Source: Verrucomicrobiota bacterium
Lineage (GTDB): Bacteria > Verrucomicrobiota > Verrucomicrobiia > Limisphaerales > UBA11358
Assembly: GCA_028873125.1 (NCBI GenBank)
Contig: JAGWMQ010000026.1
Span: 1-32,540, forward strand
Length of the DNA: 32,540 bases
Reading direction: 5' to 3'
Under the pieces are notes generated by a model. The model did not search any database. It had not been told where the DNA came from and was given only the letters and a program-made list of their open reading frames with translations. Made by a program: the position numbers and the translations under genes. How positions within the stretch are numbered: the stretch's first letter is position 1; each line of letters begins with the position of its first letter. This document shows, in pieces, positions 32,307-32,540 of the stretch.

Positions 32307-32540
32307 TTGTTTCCGTTTCCTTTTTCCGACAAGCCCCTTCTGAAATCAAATATCCTCTCCGAAACAATCCTGGTTGTCCGGTCGTCAGACGAACCCGCCG
32401 CACTGGACGGACCGGCTCATGGCGTCCTGGAGGCGTTCGCGGGCGCGCTCGATCCGGTCTCTTGGACGCCCGGACTTCTGATTTCGCGAATTTTCTCGCA
32501 GCGGTTCGAGTGCGCGGATTTACACGCCGCTTCCATGATC
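32307..32540 (+). CDS. Possible 5' part of an unidentified gene running off the right edge
   Basis: The + frame containing base 32307 is open to the window end. Translation after codon 12 reads like protein (NILSETILVVRSSDEPAALD, then GVLEAFAGALDPVSW and LLISRIFSQRF), with third positions rich in G/C as in neighbouring genes. No ATG opens it within the window; TTG 32307 is only a placeholder start. It would be divergent from kup with a very short gap. The family is not recognised. Confidence 0.33.
   Translation, partial: MFPFPFSDKPLLKSNILSETILVVRSSDEPAALDGPAHGVLEAFAGALDPVSWTPGLLISRIFSQRFECADLHAASMI

Noticed and set aside
32490-32520. GGTTCGA-like T-loop sequence near the right edge
   Set aside because: No acceptor stem, anticodon arm or D-arm fits around it.

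Overview
The window is a GC-rich, gene-dense chromosomal segment with mostly housekeeping genes, and I see no phage, transposase, CRISPR array, rRNA or tRNA. Several traits point to a Gram-negative member of the Verrucomicrobiota, probably near the Pedosphaera/Limisphaera group. There is a lipopolysaccharide heptose epimerase (hldD). The BspA-type leucine-rich repeat protein ends in the 'EASTNLADPIW...FYR' tail I associate with that phylum. Shine-Dalgarno sequences are weak or absent before most genes, and small palindromic or heptameric repeats are scattered through and between genes. The taxonomic call is inference from sequence character, not from a marker-gene search.

Layout. 1-705 (+): the end of moaC and all of mog, a molybdenum-cofactor pair cut by the left edge. 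750-6698 (-): yqgE, an animal-type transketolase, a membrane/coiled-coil/pilin-like protein, lysS carrying an in-frame palindromic insertion, and an exported msrB. 6758-10237 (-): a collinear run of a MEKHLA-domain protein, an iron-type alcohol dehydrogenase, an LsrG-like monooxygenase-fold protein, a PfkB sugar kinase, a glyoxalase-I-like protein and a tiny lipoprotein. Transcription runs from the lipoprotein toward msrB, and the run is enriched in carbonyl chemistry. 10373-13529 (+): nusB, a PHP-domain phosphoesterase, ftsY, and a visibly lower-GC DUF4365-like gene. 13665-15482 (+): ribD and ribE, with three heptamer repeat tracts. 15466-16452 (-): an orphan GspF/PilC-like membrane protein that overlaps the end of ribE.

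16453-17032 is the only long gene-free stretch. It holds a fold-rich GC segment and an AT-rich promoter-like segment. 17033-20923 (+): hldD and an exported beta-propeller/phosphoesterase fusion. 20920-24225 (-): a large SNF2-family helicase. 24462-26024 (+): guaB. 26112-27530 (-): pyruvate kinase. 27725-30088 (+): the secreted BspA-like repeat protein. 30381-32291 (-): the Kup potassium transporter. An open frame with coding character runs off the right edge on the + strand.

The most unusual material is not a classical gene island. It is repeat DNA that has entered coding sequence in frame: three tandem hairpins inside lysS and two heptamer tracts inside ribD. The same repeat families also lie between genes. 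Also worth attention are the kinase/LsrG-like/dehydrogenase/MEKHLA gene run and the structured gap before hldD.
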